Below are positions 47,789 to 57,421 of a stretch of 64,000 nucleotides of DNA, piece after piece. The translations under genes were made by a program, and so were the position numbers. Source of the DNA: an uncultured Acidimicrobiaceae bacterium. Lineage in GTDB: Bacteria > Actinomycetota > Acidimicrobiia > Acidimicrobiales > RAAP-2. The stretch's first letter is position 1. Each line of letters opens with the position of its first letter. The stretch covers positions 62,001-126,000 of the forward strand of contig CALJTY010000030.1 of assembly GCA_937975915.1 (NCBI GenBank), in the 5' to 3' direction. Under the pieces are notes generated by a model. It had not been told where the DNA came from, made no database searches, and saw nothing but the letters and a program-made list of their open reading frames with translations.

Positions 47789-48628
47789 TTAACTAAACGC
47801 GAACTCCGGGCGCTGTCCCGCGGCGATCTCTTCACGCACAAGCAACTGCGCCAGTGGAAGATCGTCAGCGTGCGTAACACCAATGCAGCGAGACGATGTT
47901 GGAAGCACATCGAAGCGAAGTGGGGTTCGGTGCAAAATACTCCCCACAAAAGTCGAGAGCTGAATTTCTGGCTCAGCGGCAAAGTCATGCTTCGCTACTG
48001 CCTCGGCCATTAAGTCCCACATTTGTGGCCTGAAGCCCCAGAGGTTCATTGAAACCGTTGACTGTGGGTGAAGGACACGAGGCTCAGTGTTGTCGTCTGC
48101 AATAAATCCGTCGAGGGTTGCTTGCACATTTCTGCGTTCGTGAATGTCAGTCAGGTGTCCATTAACTACGTTGCAAGTTCCGCGAGAAACCGGAAGGTCA
48201 CCAACGAGTGCACGGTCGAGCTGAAAACCAACGAGGCAGTTGTTTGTTGACTCTTGGAGGTGCTTACCGAGCGTTGCGAATGATTCACGACCATAAACGT
48301 CGTCAGCATTTGAAACACCGAATGGCTTCGTTTCGTCAATCACTGAGCGTGCGCTGAGTACTGCGTCAACGGTGCCGCGAATTTCTTTTTGAATGACGAA
48401 CGAAATCTTGTGTCCCTTAGGCCAGAACTTGGCAACGTGGTCCATGATTGAAGGGCCGGTTTCTGCGTTGACAACAAAGACAATGTCGTCAAAGCCCGCA
48501 GCGAAAGCGTCTGATCCAATGAGGTCAATAACGGCTTCTCCGTGCATGCCAATAGGAGCCAATTGCTTGGTGCCGCCGTAGCGTCGGGCTCTTCCCGCTG
48601 CCAAAATAACGAGTGCTGGGCTATTCAT
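47789..48628 (-). CDS. Sugar-nucleotide-type nucleotidyltransferase
   Basis: A 279-residue GT-A-fold NTP transferase, beginning MNSPALVILAAGRARRYGGTKQ, the signature for sugar-phosphate nucleotidylyltransferases. An Asp pair in NADDVYG binds metal. The C-terminal part is not a hexapeptide-repeat domain. The sugar substrate is not clear. The start ATG shares one base with the fabH stop (TAATG), so I prefer it to a GTG nine bases upstream; the two genes are cotranscribed. Confidence 0.8.
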   Translation of the reverse strand: MNSPALVILAAGRARRYGGTKQLAPIGMHGEAVIDLIGSDAFAAGFDDIVFVVNAETGPSIMDHVAKFWPKGHKISFVIQKEIRGTVDAVLSARSVIDETKPFGVSNADDVYGRESFATLGKHLQESTNNCLVGFQLDRALVGDLPVSRGTCNVVNGHLTDIHERRNVQATLDGFIADDNTEPRVLHPQSTVSMNLWGFRPQMWDLMAEAVAKHDFAAEPEIQLSTFVGSILHRTPLRFDVLPTSSRCIGVTHADDLPLAQLLVREEIAAGQRPEFAFS

Positions 48629-49548
48629 TAGGCCCACTTCATAACTGCTGAGGCCCAGGTCATTCCGGCACCAAAGCCAGTCATGAGTGCGTATTCGCCA
48701 GACTTCACACGACCATTCTTTAGTGCGTCGTAGTAGGCGAGTGGGATTGATGCGCTTGAAGTATTGCCGTAGCGGTCAAGAGTGATTACAGCGCGTTCCA
48801 TGTCAATACCGAGGCGCTGGCATACAGCTTGGATGATGCGAATGTTTGCTTGGTGGGGGACAACGAGACTGATCTGTTCAGCGCTTACCCCGGCGAGGGC
48901 CATTGCTTTTTCGGCGGAGTCAACCACAACGCGAACGGCACGTCGAAATACTTCTGGTCCGTCCATGTAAAAGAATCCTTCGTGTGGTGCAGTGAGAATG
49001 TCAGCAGACGCACCGTCTGATCCGAGAACGAAGGAAAGAATTTCATTTACGTTCTCGTCGTACTCAAGTACCGCCGCGCCACCACCGTCTCCGAGAAGAA
49101 CTGCAGTATTGCGGTCACTCCAGTCAACCCATCCAGAAAGGTGTTCTGCGCCGATCAGAAGGATTCGCTTGGCACCAGTTTCCAGGAGCCCTTGAGCAGT
49201 GCGAACGCCGTACATGAAACCACTGCAGGCGGCATTGAGGTCCATGGCCATGCAGGTCATTCCAAGGTCGTTAGCGATCATTGGTGCAGTGGCTGGAGCC
49301 ATGCGCTCGGGGGTCGTGGTGGCAAGAATCAGCACGTCGATGTCGCTAGGGCTAACGCCAGCGCTCTTCATGGCCTCCATGGCGGCCAGGACACCGAGTT
49401 CACGAGTTGAGCTACCGATACGGCGCTCACGAATTCCAGTTCGCTCCGTAATCCACTCGTCAGAAGTATCGAGGGTTTTGGAAAGGTCGTCATTGGTAAC
49501 AATGTTTTCTGGGAGACCAATTCCCCAGCCAGTAAAACGAACGCCCAT
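48628..49548 (-). CDS. fabH: 3-oxoacyl-ACP synthase III
   Basis: FabH-type condensing enzyme of 306 residues, first condensation of fatty-acid synthesis or a related acyl-CoA priming step. Nucleophile Cys108 is in AACSGF, and His and Asn of the triad are in VPHQANIRI and YGNTSSAS. ATG 49548 follows AAGAGGA. No other fab genes are nearby, so a specialised priming role is possible. The predicted mRNA also carries the nucleotidyltransferase. Confidence 0.93.
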   Translation of the reverse strand: MGVRFTGWGIGLPENIVTNDDLSKTLDTSDEWITERTGIRERRIGSSTRELGVLAAMEAMKSAGVSPSDIDVLILATTTPERMAPATAPMIANDLGMTCMAMDLNAACSGFMYGVRTAQGLLETGAKRILLIGAEHLSGWVDWSDRNTAVLLGDGGGAAVLEYDENVNEILSFVLGSDGASADILTAPHEGFFYMDGPEVFRRAVRVVVDSAEKAMALAGVSAEQISLVVPHQANIRIIQAVCQRLGIDMERAVITLDRYGNTSSASIPLAYYDALKNGRVKSGEYALMTGFGAGMTWASAVMKWA

Positions 49549-49575
49549 GTGAGTCCTCTTTTCCTAGATGAAAGT

Positions 49576-49989
49576 CTAGGCCTCCGGCTGTGAAGAATTG
49601 GGAGCCTTCAACACCTGCAATGTCAGGCGGGCAATGGCAATTCTGCGGTCTCTTTCGTCGGTGAGATCAATGTTCCAGACGTGGACACTTCGACCGGTGC
49701 GAATAGGAGTCGCAGTTGCGGTGAGCGTGCCCTTTGTCATAGAGCGAAGGTGAGAAATGTTGAGCTCGGTCCCTACAACAATGAACTCAGGGCCAACGGT
49801 TGTTGCTCCTCCAATTGAGCCGGCACTTTCTGCCATGAGTGCCGATACGCCGCCGTGAAGAATGCCGTAGGGCTGGTGAACACGTGGTCCGACTTCTACC
49901 TGACAGACAACCTTTTCCGGAGTGGCAAGGATGATCTCAATCCCCAATTGGTCGTGCACGTTCATTTCTGTAGGGATGTGATCAGTCAT
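49576..49989 (-). CDS. PaaI/YbdB-like hotdog-fold thioesterase
   Basis: A 137-residue acyl-CoA thioesterase of the PaaI/4HBT-2 type. The typical motif HQPYGILHGGVSALMAESAGS (residues near 38-58) contains the catalytic HGG loop. TAGACT lies six bases before the ATG on the minus strand (49996-50001), a leaderless start. It is divergent from ltaE with a 36-bp gap. Confidence 0.9.
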   Translation of the reverse strand: MTDHIPTEMNVHDQLGIEIILATPEKVVCQVEVGPRVHQPYGILHGGVSALMAESAGSIGGATTVGPEFIVVGTELNISHLRSMTKGTLTATATPIRTGRSVHVWNIDLTDERDRRIAIARLTLQVLKAPNSSQPEA

Positions 49990-50025
49990 CTACACAGTCT
50001 AGAAGTTGGCCTGTAGCCTCGTTAG
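49990..50025. promoter_or_regulatory. Back-to-back leaderless promoters (thioesterase / ltaE)
   Basis: In this 36-bp gap each start codon has a TAnnnT box exactly six bases away: TAGACT on the minus strand (49996-50001) for the thioesterase, and TAGCCT on the plus strand (50014-50019) for threonine aldolase. No ribosome-binding site is present on either side. The two -10 elements are only 12 bp apart, so their -35 regions and polymerase footprints overlap. Confidence 0.6.
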
Positions 50026-51048
50026 ATGAGCAAACGCGTAGATCTGAGAAGCGATACCGTCACCCAACCCACCCAGGAAATGCGTGACGCCATGGCCAGT
50101 GCGATTGTTGGCGACGACGGTTCAGGTGAAGACCCCACCATCAACGAGCTAGAAACTCGCTACGCGAAGATTGTCGGAAAAGAAGCCGCGGTCTTTGTTC
50201 CTTCAGGTGTGATGGCGAATCAAATTGCGATACGGGTTAACACCAAGCCCGGAGACGTAATCATCGCTGGACGCGATCAGCACGTAGTTAGCTTCGAGCT
50301 CGGAGCTGCGGCACGAAACTCTGGTGTTCAGTTTGCAACTGTTGACGACAGAACGGGGCAACTAAACGTCGACGAAGTACTTGCAATCATTGACGCCGAA
50401 ATTGACCACCAACCTCACATCGCAATGGTGTCAGCCGAGAACACTCACATGCCGTCTGGTGGAACGCCATGGAAAGTGCGAGACCTCGTTGCTCTGAAAA
50501 CAGCGATCGGAAATCTGCCACTTCACCTCGACGGTGCTCGTCTCTTTAATGCAGTTGTAGCAACTGGAACTTCTGCAGCTGAGTTTGCGGCACCAGCTAA
50601 TACGGTGATGACTTGTATGTCTAAGGGGCTCTGCGCACCAGTTGGCTCTCTGTTGGCTGGAAGCAAGGCTGACATGGAGACTGCGCGCATTGAGCGAAAG
50701 CGACTTGGTGGTGCGATGCGACAAGCAGGAATTTTGGCGGCGGCGGGACTCGTGGCACTTGACGCAATGATTGATCGCCTCAGCGAAGACCACGTGCGCG
50801 CGAAGCAACTAGCGACACTGTTCGCGCAAGCTTTTCCAGAATCGAACTACGACCCCACGTCGTGTCAGACGAACATTGTTGCTTTTAACCACCCCCAAGC
50901 TCGCCAAATTATTGGTGAATTAGAACAGCTGGGAGTTGTTGGTGGCACCATCGGGCCTCGCCGTGCACGTTTTGTTACTCACGCTGGCATCAGTGACGAT
51001 GACGTCACTTTCGTTGCTGAAGTGCTGAAGAATTTCAAGCCTTCGTAG
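50026..51048 (+). CDS. ltaE: Low-specificity L-threonine aldolase
   Basis: PLP fold-I aldolase of 340 residues that cleaves threonine or allo-threonine to glycine and acetaldehyde. The start [16 protein letters not shown], the [10 protein letters not shown] loop and the PLP lysine in [12 protein letters not shown] (near 205) are characteristic. ATG 50026 lies six bases after TAGCCT, so the mRNA is probably leaderless. Confidence 0.94.
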   Translation: MSKRVDLRSDTVTQPTQEMRDAMASAIVGDDGSGEDPTINELETRYAKIVGKEAAVFVPSGVMANQIAIRVNTKPGDVIIAGRDQHVVSFELGAAARNSGVQFATVDDRTGQLNVDEVLAIIDAEIDHQPHIAMVSAENTHMPSGGTPWKVRDLVALKTAIGNLPLHLDGARLFNAVVATGTSAAEFAAPANTVMTCMSKGLCAPVGSLLAGSKADMETARIERKRLGGAMRQAGILAAAGLVALDAMIDRLSEDHVRAKQLATLFAQAFPESNYDPTSCQTNIVAFNHPQARQIIGELEQLGVVGGTIGPRRARFVTHAGISDDDVTFVAEVLKNFKPS

Positions 51049-51149
51049 CGAATCCCTTGTTGTAAAAGGGTTCACGACAAGTTCATCTTGGCGCACTGGT
51101 GCTCATCAGGATAAACGGGTAGCCTTGGAGGGTCTCTTAAGGCCTTTCT

Positions 51150-52409
51150 ATGACTGAAATTCTCCACCTCTCAACGTTTCTGCGCCGAGCTATCTATGAC
51201 TCGAACGGTGACCGAATCGGACGCGTCCAAGACCTGGTCGCGCGACTTGGCAATGACGCACACCCGCCAATCGTTGGTGCAGTTATTCGCATTGAAGGGC
51301 GAGACCTTTTTGTTCCGATAAAGAAAATCGGTGGACTCCGCGAAGGAAAAATGACTTTCGAAGGGAAGCGACTCGACCTGCGTAGGTTTGAACGTCGCCC
51401 CGGAGAACTTCTTCTTGCTGAAGACTTACTTTCTCGACACCTCATTAACTTGGTTCGCGGTCGACTCATCATCGCGAACGAAATTGAAATTGCAGAAATG
51501 GAAGGGAAGTGGGAAGTAGTTGGTGTTGACCCAGGACGCCGCCCATTCTTTCGACGCATTCTTGGCGCAAACCTCGGTCAGCGCATTGACGCAGACGCCA
51601 TTGTTGACTTCGCGTCCATTGAGCCTTTCGTAGGTCACGTTCCTTCAGCTCGACTCCGTATTCCTTACCGCAAGCTCGCGAAACTTCACCCCGCACAGAT
51701 TGCTGACCTCGTGGAACAAGCAAGTCACGAAGAAGGTGAAGAGATCATTGAAGCGGTCGGACTCGACCGTGAACTTGAAGCCGACGTCTTTGAAGAGCTC
51801 GACACCGAGCACCAGTTGGAGTTCCTGGAGGACCGCTCTGATGTTGATGCGGCTCGATTGCTTTCTCGCATGGAGCCAGACAATGCTGCTGACCTCATTA
51901 ACGAAATCGACCAGGATCGTCGTCTCACTATTCTCGAATCACTACCGGCTGATCAGCAGACCAAGGTCAGACACCTACTTTCGTATAACGCTGATACCGC
52001 GGGTGGATTAATGAACCCCGACTTTGTTTCGGTGCCAGCAACCGCCACCGTGGCGCAAGCTCTGGAAGCGGTTCGCAGTTCAAACGTCCCTGGTGAGTCG
52101 CTGCACGTGGTGTTTGTTTTGGATGAAAACGGACAACCAATCGGTGCTTCATCACTAGCTCCACTTGTTCGTGCTCGTGACACTGACCTCGCGCTCAGTG
52201 TTGCTCGCACTCAATTAACGCACGTGCACCCCGAATGGGACATGCACCGCGTCGCTCGCAAAATGAGTGACTTCAATCTGACTGTCTTGCCGGTGCTCGA
52301 TGCTGAGCACGGAAAGATGATTGGTGTAGTAACAGTTGACGACCTGCTCGAAGAGCTCCTCCCTCAGGGGTGGCGCCGTGAGTTTGGAATGACTGCGGTG
52401 GAGGAATAA
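51150..52409 (+). CDS. PRC-barrel / MgtE_N / CBS-domain protein
   Basis: A 419-residue soluble protein with three modules: an N-terminal PRC-barrel-like part (about 10-150), the MgtE N-terminal superhelical domain (about 170-285: HPAQIADLVEQ, DVFEELDTEHQLEFL, RLLSRMEPDNAADLINEI), and two CBS motifs (290-410). The MgtE membrane channel domain is absent. In MgtE these domains sense Mg2+. The gene precedes a divergent Nramp-family transporter, suggesting that it acts as a detached sensor for that transporter; this is inference. Confidence 0.85.
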   Translation: MTEILHLSTFLRRAIYDSNGDRIGRVQDLVARLGNDAHPPIVGAVIRIEGRDLFVPIKKIGGLREGKMTFEGKRLDLRRFERRPGELLLAEDLLSRHLINLVRGRLIIANEIEIAEMEGKWEVVGVDPGRRPFFRRILGANLGQRIDADAIVDFASIEPFVGHVPSARLRIPYRKLAKLHPAQIADLVEQASHEEGEEIIEAVGLDRELEADVFEELDTEHQLEFLEDRSDVDAARLLSRMEPDNAADLINEIDQDRRLTILESLPADQQTKVRHLLSYNADTAGGLMNPDFVSVPATATVAQALEAVRSSNVPGESLHVVFVLDENGQPIGASSLAPLVRARDTDLALSVARTQLTHVHPEWDMHRVARKMSDFNLTVLPVLDAEHGKMIGVVTVDDLLEELLPQGWRREFGMTAVEE

Positions 52410-52439
52410 TGAACCGCGTTATTTTTCGTCTCGTTCAAA

Positions 52440-52481
52440 GGGGGCCTTTCTGAAACCCCCCAGTTGTGACCGTCAGGTCAC
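52440..52481 (+). other. Two hairpins upstream of the Nramp-family gene
   Basis: GGGGG (52440-52444) can pair with CCCCC (52456-52460), and GTGACC (52466-52471) pairs with GGTCAC (52476-52481) around GTCA. They lie in the 178-bp gap between the CBS gene and the Nramp gene. No T-run follows, so simple termination is unlikely. A metal-responsive leader is possible, but I do not recognise the Mn (yybP-ykoY) or Mg (M-box) consensus. The rest of the gap holds only an AGAGGAGG ribosome-binding site. Confidence 0.45.
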
Positions 52482-52587
52482 CTCAATTACTACGCAACTT
52501 CGCACAATTCCACTGACAGCGCTCTAGCCCTGTCCTGGTTTCTGCGTGGTTGTTCGCAAACCACACAGAGACGAGAGGAGGTGGAGC

Positions 52588-54165
52588 GTGAGCGAGCAGC
52601 ACAAGGAACAGAAGATCAGCGGTGCCTTTGGCACTATTTCAGAAAATGACGTAACAAGCCGCAAGGGACTACGCGCGCGCTTCCTTACGTTGCTGGCCAT
52701 TATTGGTCCCGGCCTGATTGTGATGGTCGGAGATAACGACGCCGGTGGCGTCTCGACCTACGCCCAAGCGGGTCAGAACTTCGGGTACACACTCTTGTGG
52801 GTACTACCGCTACTCATCCCTGTTCTCATCATCAACCAAGAAATGGTTGCACGCCTCGGCGCGGTAACTGGTGTTGGCCATGGTCGTCTCATTCGTGAAC
52901 GCATTGGACGCAACTGGGGCAACATTTCAATTGGCTCAATTCTTCTCCTCAACTTCTTGATCATCATTACTGAGTTCATTGGAGTTTCACTTTCCATGGA
53001 CTACTTCGGCGTAAAGCCCTACATTTCTGTTCCGATCGCGGTGATTCTTTTGTTCTTGGTCACCGCATCTGGTTCATTTGCACGCTGGGAACGCTTCATG
53101 ATGCTCTTTGTAGCGGTCAACCTCATCGTTGTTCCTCTGGTACTTCTTTCTAAGCCTCATTACGCAGTGGCACTCCATCACGCCGTTGTTCCAGGAATTC
53201 GTGGTGGAGCTACGTCGAGTGCAGTGCTGCTCATTATTTCCATTATTGGAACCACTGTTGCCCCTTGGCAGTTGTACTTTCAGCAGTCAAACATTGTTGA
53301 CAAGAAGATCACGCCGCGTTGGCTTAACTACGAGCGTGTTGACACGGTGCTTGGATCTTTCATTGTGGTTATTGGTGCTTCCGCACTAATGGCCGCTAGC
53401 GCAGCTGGCTTATCTCACCACGGTGGAGTTAACTCATTTACCAATGCCCTCGGCGTCGCTAAGGGATTCTCGCAACACGTGGGACATGGAACGGGAGCGC
53501 TCTTTGCGATTCTGCTTCTTAACGCCTCGGTAATTGGCGCAGCAGCAGTGACGCTCGCTAGTTCCTACGCTCTGTCGGATCTCTCTGGTTCACGCCAGTC
53601 ACTCAATGCACGACTACGTGACGCCAAGGGATTCTTCGGTGCCTTTGCTGGGCTGCTCACTTTCGCTGGAATTGTGACATTGATTCCAGGGGCGCCTCTT
53701 GGAATCATCACTCTCGCGGTTCAGGCAATGTGTGGACTGATGTTGCCGAGCACGACAATCTTTGTTCTCCTGCTTTGTAACGACCGCGAGATTCTTGGTC
53801 CGTGGGTTAACTCGAAATGGTTGAACGCGCTTGCGGCAACGATTGTTACTGCGCTCGTGGTTCTGTCGGTGACCATGATGGTCTCAACACTCTTTACCGG
53901 TATCAACGTAATCAAGCTTCTTAGCGTCTTGTCAGTGATCGCTGGGGTGGGGCTAGTAATTGGACTGCCTATCGGACTTCTCCGTTCCCCACCCAAGATC
54001 AAGTACGACGTCAATAAGCGCGACTGGCGTACTCCTCGACTTACATTGCTGGCACCAGTGCCAAAAACTAGAGCCCGCAAAATCTTGCTCCGTTGTGTAG
54101 GGAGTTACCTCTTAGTGGCTGGTGTGCTGCTGGTGGTGCGAATTGTGCAACTCGCAACGGCCTAA
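52588..54165 (+). CDS. Divergent Nramp-family divalent metal transporter
   Basis: A 525-residue transporter with about eleven helices. The first helix carries VGDNDAGGV (Asp49-Asn50-Asp51) in place of the Nramp DPGN motif, and the sixth reads TVAPWQLYF where canonical transporters have MPHN. The metal-selecting methionine is therefore replaced. This resembles Nramp-related transporters with altered ion choice, for which Mg2+ transport has been reported in one clade. GTG 52588 follows AGAGGAGG; an upstream in-frame GTG (52546) would add 14 residues. The neighbouring MgtE_N/CBS gene supports a Mg link, by inference. Confidence 0.83.
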   Translation: MSEQHKEQKISGAFGTISENDVTSRKGLRARFLTLLAIIGPGLIVMVGDNDAGGVSTYAQAGQNFGYTLLWVLPLLIPVLIINQEMVARLGAVTGVGHGRLIRERIGRNWGNISIGSILLLNFLIIITEFIGVSLSMDYFGVKPYISVPIAVILLFLVTASGSFARWERFMMLFVAVNLIVVPLVLLSKPHYAVALHHAVVPGIRGGATSSAVLLIISIIGTTVAPWQLYFQQSNIVDKKITPRWLNYERVDTVLGSFIVVIGASALMAASAAGLSHHGGVNSFTNALGVAKGFSQHVGHGTGALFAILLLNASVIGAAAVTLASSYALSDLSGSRQSLNARLRDAKGFFGAFAGLLTFAGIVTLIPGAPLGIITLAVQAMCGLMLPSTTIFVLLLCNDREILGPWVNSKWLNALAATIVTALVVLSVTMMVSTLFTGINVIKLLSVLSVIAGVGLVIGLPIGLLRSPPKIKYDVNKRDWRTPRLTLLAPVPKTRARKILLRCVGSYLLVAGVLLVVRIVQLATA

Positions 54166-54174
54166 CATTGTCCT

Positions 54175-54996
54175 ATGGCGTACGCAAAATCAATCGCAAT
54201 AATCCACGCACATCCCGACGATGAGGCAATTTTCACCTCTGGAGTTTCATCTCACTTTGCAGAGCTTGGATTTGACCTAACTCTCATTACGTGCACGAAC
54301 GGATCGCTTGGTCGTGACGACCAGGGCCGTGAAGGCAATCACCCAGAGCACAACACTGAGTGGACAATCGCTACGAGAGCCGCTGAGCTGGAAAAGTCTG
54401 CAAAATTAGTGGGCTTTAATCGCGTGTTCAACCTTGGCTACGACGACTCAGGACTTCCTGAGTGGGATCAATTCAAGAACCCCAAAGCTTTTGTCAACGC
54501 TGACTTTGAAGAAGCTTCCCAGAAGATGGGCGCGATCATTAATGAAGTCCAGGCCATGGTTCTCATTACCTATGACGAAAACGGCTTCTACGGACACCCA
54601 GACCACATCATGGCTAATCGAGTCACTGGGCGAGCTGCGTACATTGCCATGTGCCCACAGCGTATTTACTACCCAGTTATGCCACAGCGCATAATGCAAG
54701 AGTTCATTCCCGCAGCAAAGGCGAAGGGGATTGAACTACCTGAGTGGATTCTTCGTGCAGTGACTGACACTCCAGATGATTTCGTGGACTCCACAATGGA
54801 TGTTCGTAAATTCGCAAAAATTAAGCAGCAGGCGATTTTGACTCACGCATCACAGATTGACAACAGTGACATTGCAAACATGGATGAAGAATTATTCATG
54901 ATGCTGTTTGGCACTGAGTATTACCACCGTGCGTGGAGTCGAATCCCGACGATCGAGGACGCCACAGACCTTTTTGGAGGAATGCCCGTTGAATAA
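54175..54996 (+). CDS. LmbE/PIG-L-type deacetylase (first copy)
   Basis: A 273-residue PIG-L/LmbE zinc hydrolase. The zinc motif HAHPDDEA lies near residue 12, and the third ligand is in GFYGHPDHI (near 140). LmbE enzymes deacetylate GlcNAc-inositol or cleave mycothiol conjugates. ATG 54175 lies six bases after TAACAT (54163-54168), a leaderless start. A paralogue follows and overlaps by eight bases. Which of MshB, Mca or another activity applies cannot be said. Confidence 0.85.
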   Translation: MAYAKSIAIIHAHPDDEAIFTSGVSSHFAELGFDLTLITCTNGSLGRDDQGREGNHPEHNTEWTIATRAAELEKSAKLVGFNRVFNLGYDDSGLPEWDQFKNPKAFVNADFEEASQKMGAIINEVQAMVLITYDENGFYGHPDHIMANRVTGRAAYIAMCPQRIYYPVMPQRIMQEFIPAAKAKGIELPEWILRAVTDTPDDFVDSTMDVRKFAKIKQQAILTHASQIDNSDIANMDEELFMMLFGTEYYHRAWSRIPTIEDATDLFGGMPVE

Positions 54997-55843
54997 TTTG
55001 ACCTTTCTTGCGGTGCACGCGCATCCAGATGATGAAGCCAGTTCGACTGGTGGTGTCTACCCGCTGTTGCACGACCAAGGGGTTAGGACAGTTCTCGTTA
55101 CCTGTACCAATGGTGAGTGTGGAGACGCACTCGATGGCGCTAAGCCAGACGCTGATCACCACGATGGTGATGCGGTCGCAGAGATTCGTAGAGTTGAGCT
55201 CGACAACGCGGTAAAAATTCTTGGCATTGACCGACTCGTGCGACTTGGATACCGCGACTCAGGGATGATGGGTTGGCCCCAAAATTCCGATCCAGACAGT
55301 TTCTGGGCAGCTGACGTGAATGATGCAGCGAAGCTACTCGCAGCCATCATCATGGAAGAGCGCCCACAGGTAATTGTTACGTACAACGAAATTGGTTTCT
55401 ACGGGCACCCTGATCACATTCAAGCGAACCGCATCACACTGGCAGCATTAGAGCTGATTGATTACGAACCAACGTTGTATTACAACGCAATTCCAGACTC
55501 GGTGATGGCAATCTATCGCGCGCGCTGGGAGGAAGAAGATCGTCTGAAGCGTGAAGAAGACGAGAAGAAGGGGATTGTTCGTGCCCCAGAACCTGAGCCT
55601 GAAGAGCCGCTTAACATGGGAACTCCGGACGACAAGATCGGTGCGAGAGTTGACGTTTCAAGCTCAAACTCCCGTAAGTTTGATGCCCTCGCTGCACACG
55701 CGTCACAAATCGCTGACTCCTTCTGGATGAAGATGGGTAAGGAACAGTTCATGGAAGTAATGGTTAATGAATGGTTCTTTCGTGTTACAAATCCAAAGAA
55801 TCTTGATGGCTGCGTTGACGACATCTTCGCTGGTTATCGTTAA
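54989..55843 (+). CDS. LmbE/PIG-L-type deacetylase, Mca-like (second copy)
   Basis: A 284-residue PIG-L/LmbE zinc hydrolase, related to its upstream neighbour. Zinc motif HAHPDDEASSTGG and GFYGHPDHIQANR are intact. The segments LGYRDSGMMGWPQN and DSFWAADV recall mycothiol S-conjugate amidase (Mca). An acidic, Arg/Lys-rich stretch (about 180-220) is inserted. I chose TTG 54989 because GGAGG (54976-54980) stands at good distance and homology starts there; upstream in-frame starts read through the first copy. Confidence 0.83.
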   Translation: MNNLTFLAVHAHPDDEASSTGGVYPLLHDQGVRTVLVTCTNGECGDALDGAKPDADHHDGDAVAEIRRVELDNAVKILGIDRLVRLGYRDSGMMGWPQNSDPDSFWAADVNDAAKLLAAIIMEERPQVIVTYNEIGFYGHPDHIQANRITLAALELIDYEPTLYYNAIPDSVMAIYRARWEEEDRLKREEDEKKGIVRAPEPEPEEPLNMGTPDDKIGARVDVSSSNSRKFDALAAHASQIADSFWMKMGKEQFMEVMVNEWFFRVTNPKNLDGCVDDIFAGYR

Positions 55844-55857
55844 ATAACTCAGTCAAT

Positions 55858-55893
55858 AAAAAAGCCCCCAGGGAAATCCCTGGGGGCTTTTTT
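55858..55893. terminator. Bidirectional intrinsic terminator
   Basis: A near-perfect 17-bp inverted repeat, AAAAAAGCCCCCAGGGA then its complement after a short centre, gives a GC-rich stem flanked by A and T runs on both sides. It lies between the converging LmbE gene and ahcY, and can end both transcripts. Confidence 0.95.
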
Positions 55894-55901
55894 AAATGTT
55901 C

Positions 55902-57347
55902 TTAGTAACGGTACGTGTCTGACTTGTAAGGACCTTCAACTGCAACGCCAATGTACTCAGCCTGCTGCTTTGAAAGCTCTGTGAGCTTCACACCAAGAGC
56001 GTCAAGGTGAAGTCGTGCAACCTTTTCGTCGAGGTGCTTAGGAAGTACGTAGACCTTCTTCTCGTAGTTCTTGTTGTTCATGAAGAGTTCCATCTGAGCC
56101 ATTACCTGGTTCGTGAATGAGTTACTCATTACGAACGAAGGGTGACCAGTTGCGTTTCCAAGGTTAAGAAGTCGTCCTTCAGAAAGAAGAATGATTGCTC
56201 GTCCGTTTGGAAGGATCCACTTATCAACCTGAGGCTTAATGGTCTCGCGCTTAACGCCATCAAGGTTTGTAAGTCCAGCAATGTCGATTTCATTGTCGAA
56301 GTGACCAATGTTTCCAAGGATTGCCTGGTGCTTCATTGCCAAAATGTGGTCAACAGTAACGATGTCCTTGTTACCGGTTGCGGTGATGATGATGTCAGCG
56401 TAAGGAAGTGCTTCTTCAAGAGTTGTTACCTGGAAGCCGTCCATGGCTGCTTGCAGCGCACAGATTGGGTCAATCTCAGTAACGATTACTCGTGCACCCT
56501 GTCCGCGGAGTGATTCAGCAGAACCCTTACCAACGTCTCCATAACCACAAACGACCGCAACTTTTCCACCAATGAGTGTGTCGGTTGCACGGTTGATTCC
56601 GTCAATAAGTGAGTGGCGGCATCCGTACTTGTTGTCGAACTTTGACTTCGTTACGGCGTCGTTTACGTTAATTGCTGGGAACAGCAATGTTTCTGCGCGC
56701 TCCATTTCGTAAAGGCGCATTACACCAGTGGTTGTTTCTTCTGAAACACCAATGATGTCTTGTGCCATTGGAGTAAAGAGTTTCTCGCCAGATGAAACAA
56801 TCTTGTTGAGGAGCTGCAAGATAATGCGGTATTCCTCAGAGTCGGCTGTTTCTGGTGAAGGAACTCCGCCAGCAAGTTCGAACTCACGACCCTTGTGGAT
56901 GAGCAAAGTTGCGTCTCCACCGTCGTCAAGAATCATGTTTGGTCCAGCGTGTCCCGGCCAGCGAAGCATCATTTCTGTGCACCACCAGTATTCCTCGAGT
57001 GTTTCGCCCTTCCAGGCATAAACAGAAACACCCTGTGGGTTTTCTGGTGTGCCGTTAGGTCCAACAACAACTGCAGCAGCAGCGTGGTCTTGGGTTGAGA
57101 AGATGTTGCAACTTACCCAGCGAACGTCAGCACCAAGAGCCACGAGTGTCTCAATAAGTACTGCGGTCTGGATTGTCATGTGAAGTGATCCCGCAATGCG
57201 AGCGCCCTTCAATGGCTTGGATGCACCGAACTCTGCACGCATGGCCATGAGGCCCGGCATTTCGTGTTCAGCAAGAGTGATTTCGGCGCGACCGTAGTCG
57301 GCGAGTGAAAGGTCAGCAACTTTGAAGTCAAGGGTGCTAGAGGTCAT
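55902..57347 (-). CDS. ahcY: Adenosylhomocysteinase
   Basis: S-adenosylhomocysteine hydrolase of 481 residues, splitting SAH to adenosine and homocysteine. The NAD-binding [25 protein letters not shown] region (quoted in part as [14 protein letters not shown]) and the C-terminal PYKSDTYRY ending are diagnostic. ATG 57347 follows AGGAG. In the leader (57348-57400) an imperfect stem AGGCG...CGCCT is possible, but it does not match the SAH riboswitch consensus. Confidence 0.96.
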   Translation of the reverse strand: MTSSTLDFKVADLSLADYGRAEITLAEHEMPGLMAMRAEFGASKPLKGARIAGSLHMTIQTAVLIETLVALGADVRWVSCNIFSTQDHAAAAVVVGPNGTPENPQGVSVYAWKGETLEEYWWCTEMMLRWPGHAGPNMILDDGGDATLLIHKGREFELAGGVPSPETADSEEYRIILQLLNKIVSSGEKLFTPMAQDIIGVSEETTTGVMRLYEMERAETLLFPAINVNDAVTKSKFDNKYGCRHSLIDGINRATDTLIGGKVAVVCGYGDVGKGSAESLRGQGARVIVTEIDPICALQAAMDGFQVTTLEEALPYADIIITATGNKDIVTVDHILAMKHQAILGNIGHFDNEIDIAGLTNLDGVKRETIKPQVDKWILPNGRAIILLSEGRLLNLGNATGHPSFVMSNSFTNQVMAQMELFMNNKNYEKKVYVLPKHLDEKVARLHLDALGVKLTELSKQQAEYIGVAVEGPYKSDTYRY

Positions 57348-57421
57348 TTTTTCTCCTAGAGATTTTGGATTGAACTACTAGGCGCCGACCTCTGCCGATA
57401 CGCCTGCATAAATGTTAGCGG

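Noticed and set aside
52410..52587. Mn (yybP-ykoY) or Mg (M-box) riboswitch before the Nramp gene
   Set aside because: Hairpins are present, but the conserved core sequences of either class are not.
57348..57420. SAH riboswitch in the ahcY leader
   Set aside because: A weak stem is possible, but the conserved SAH aptamer residues are not seen, and the leader is short.
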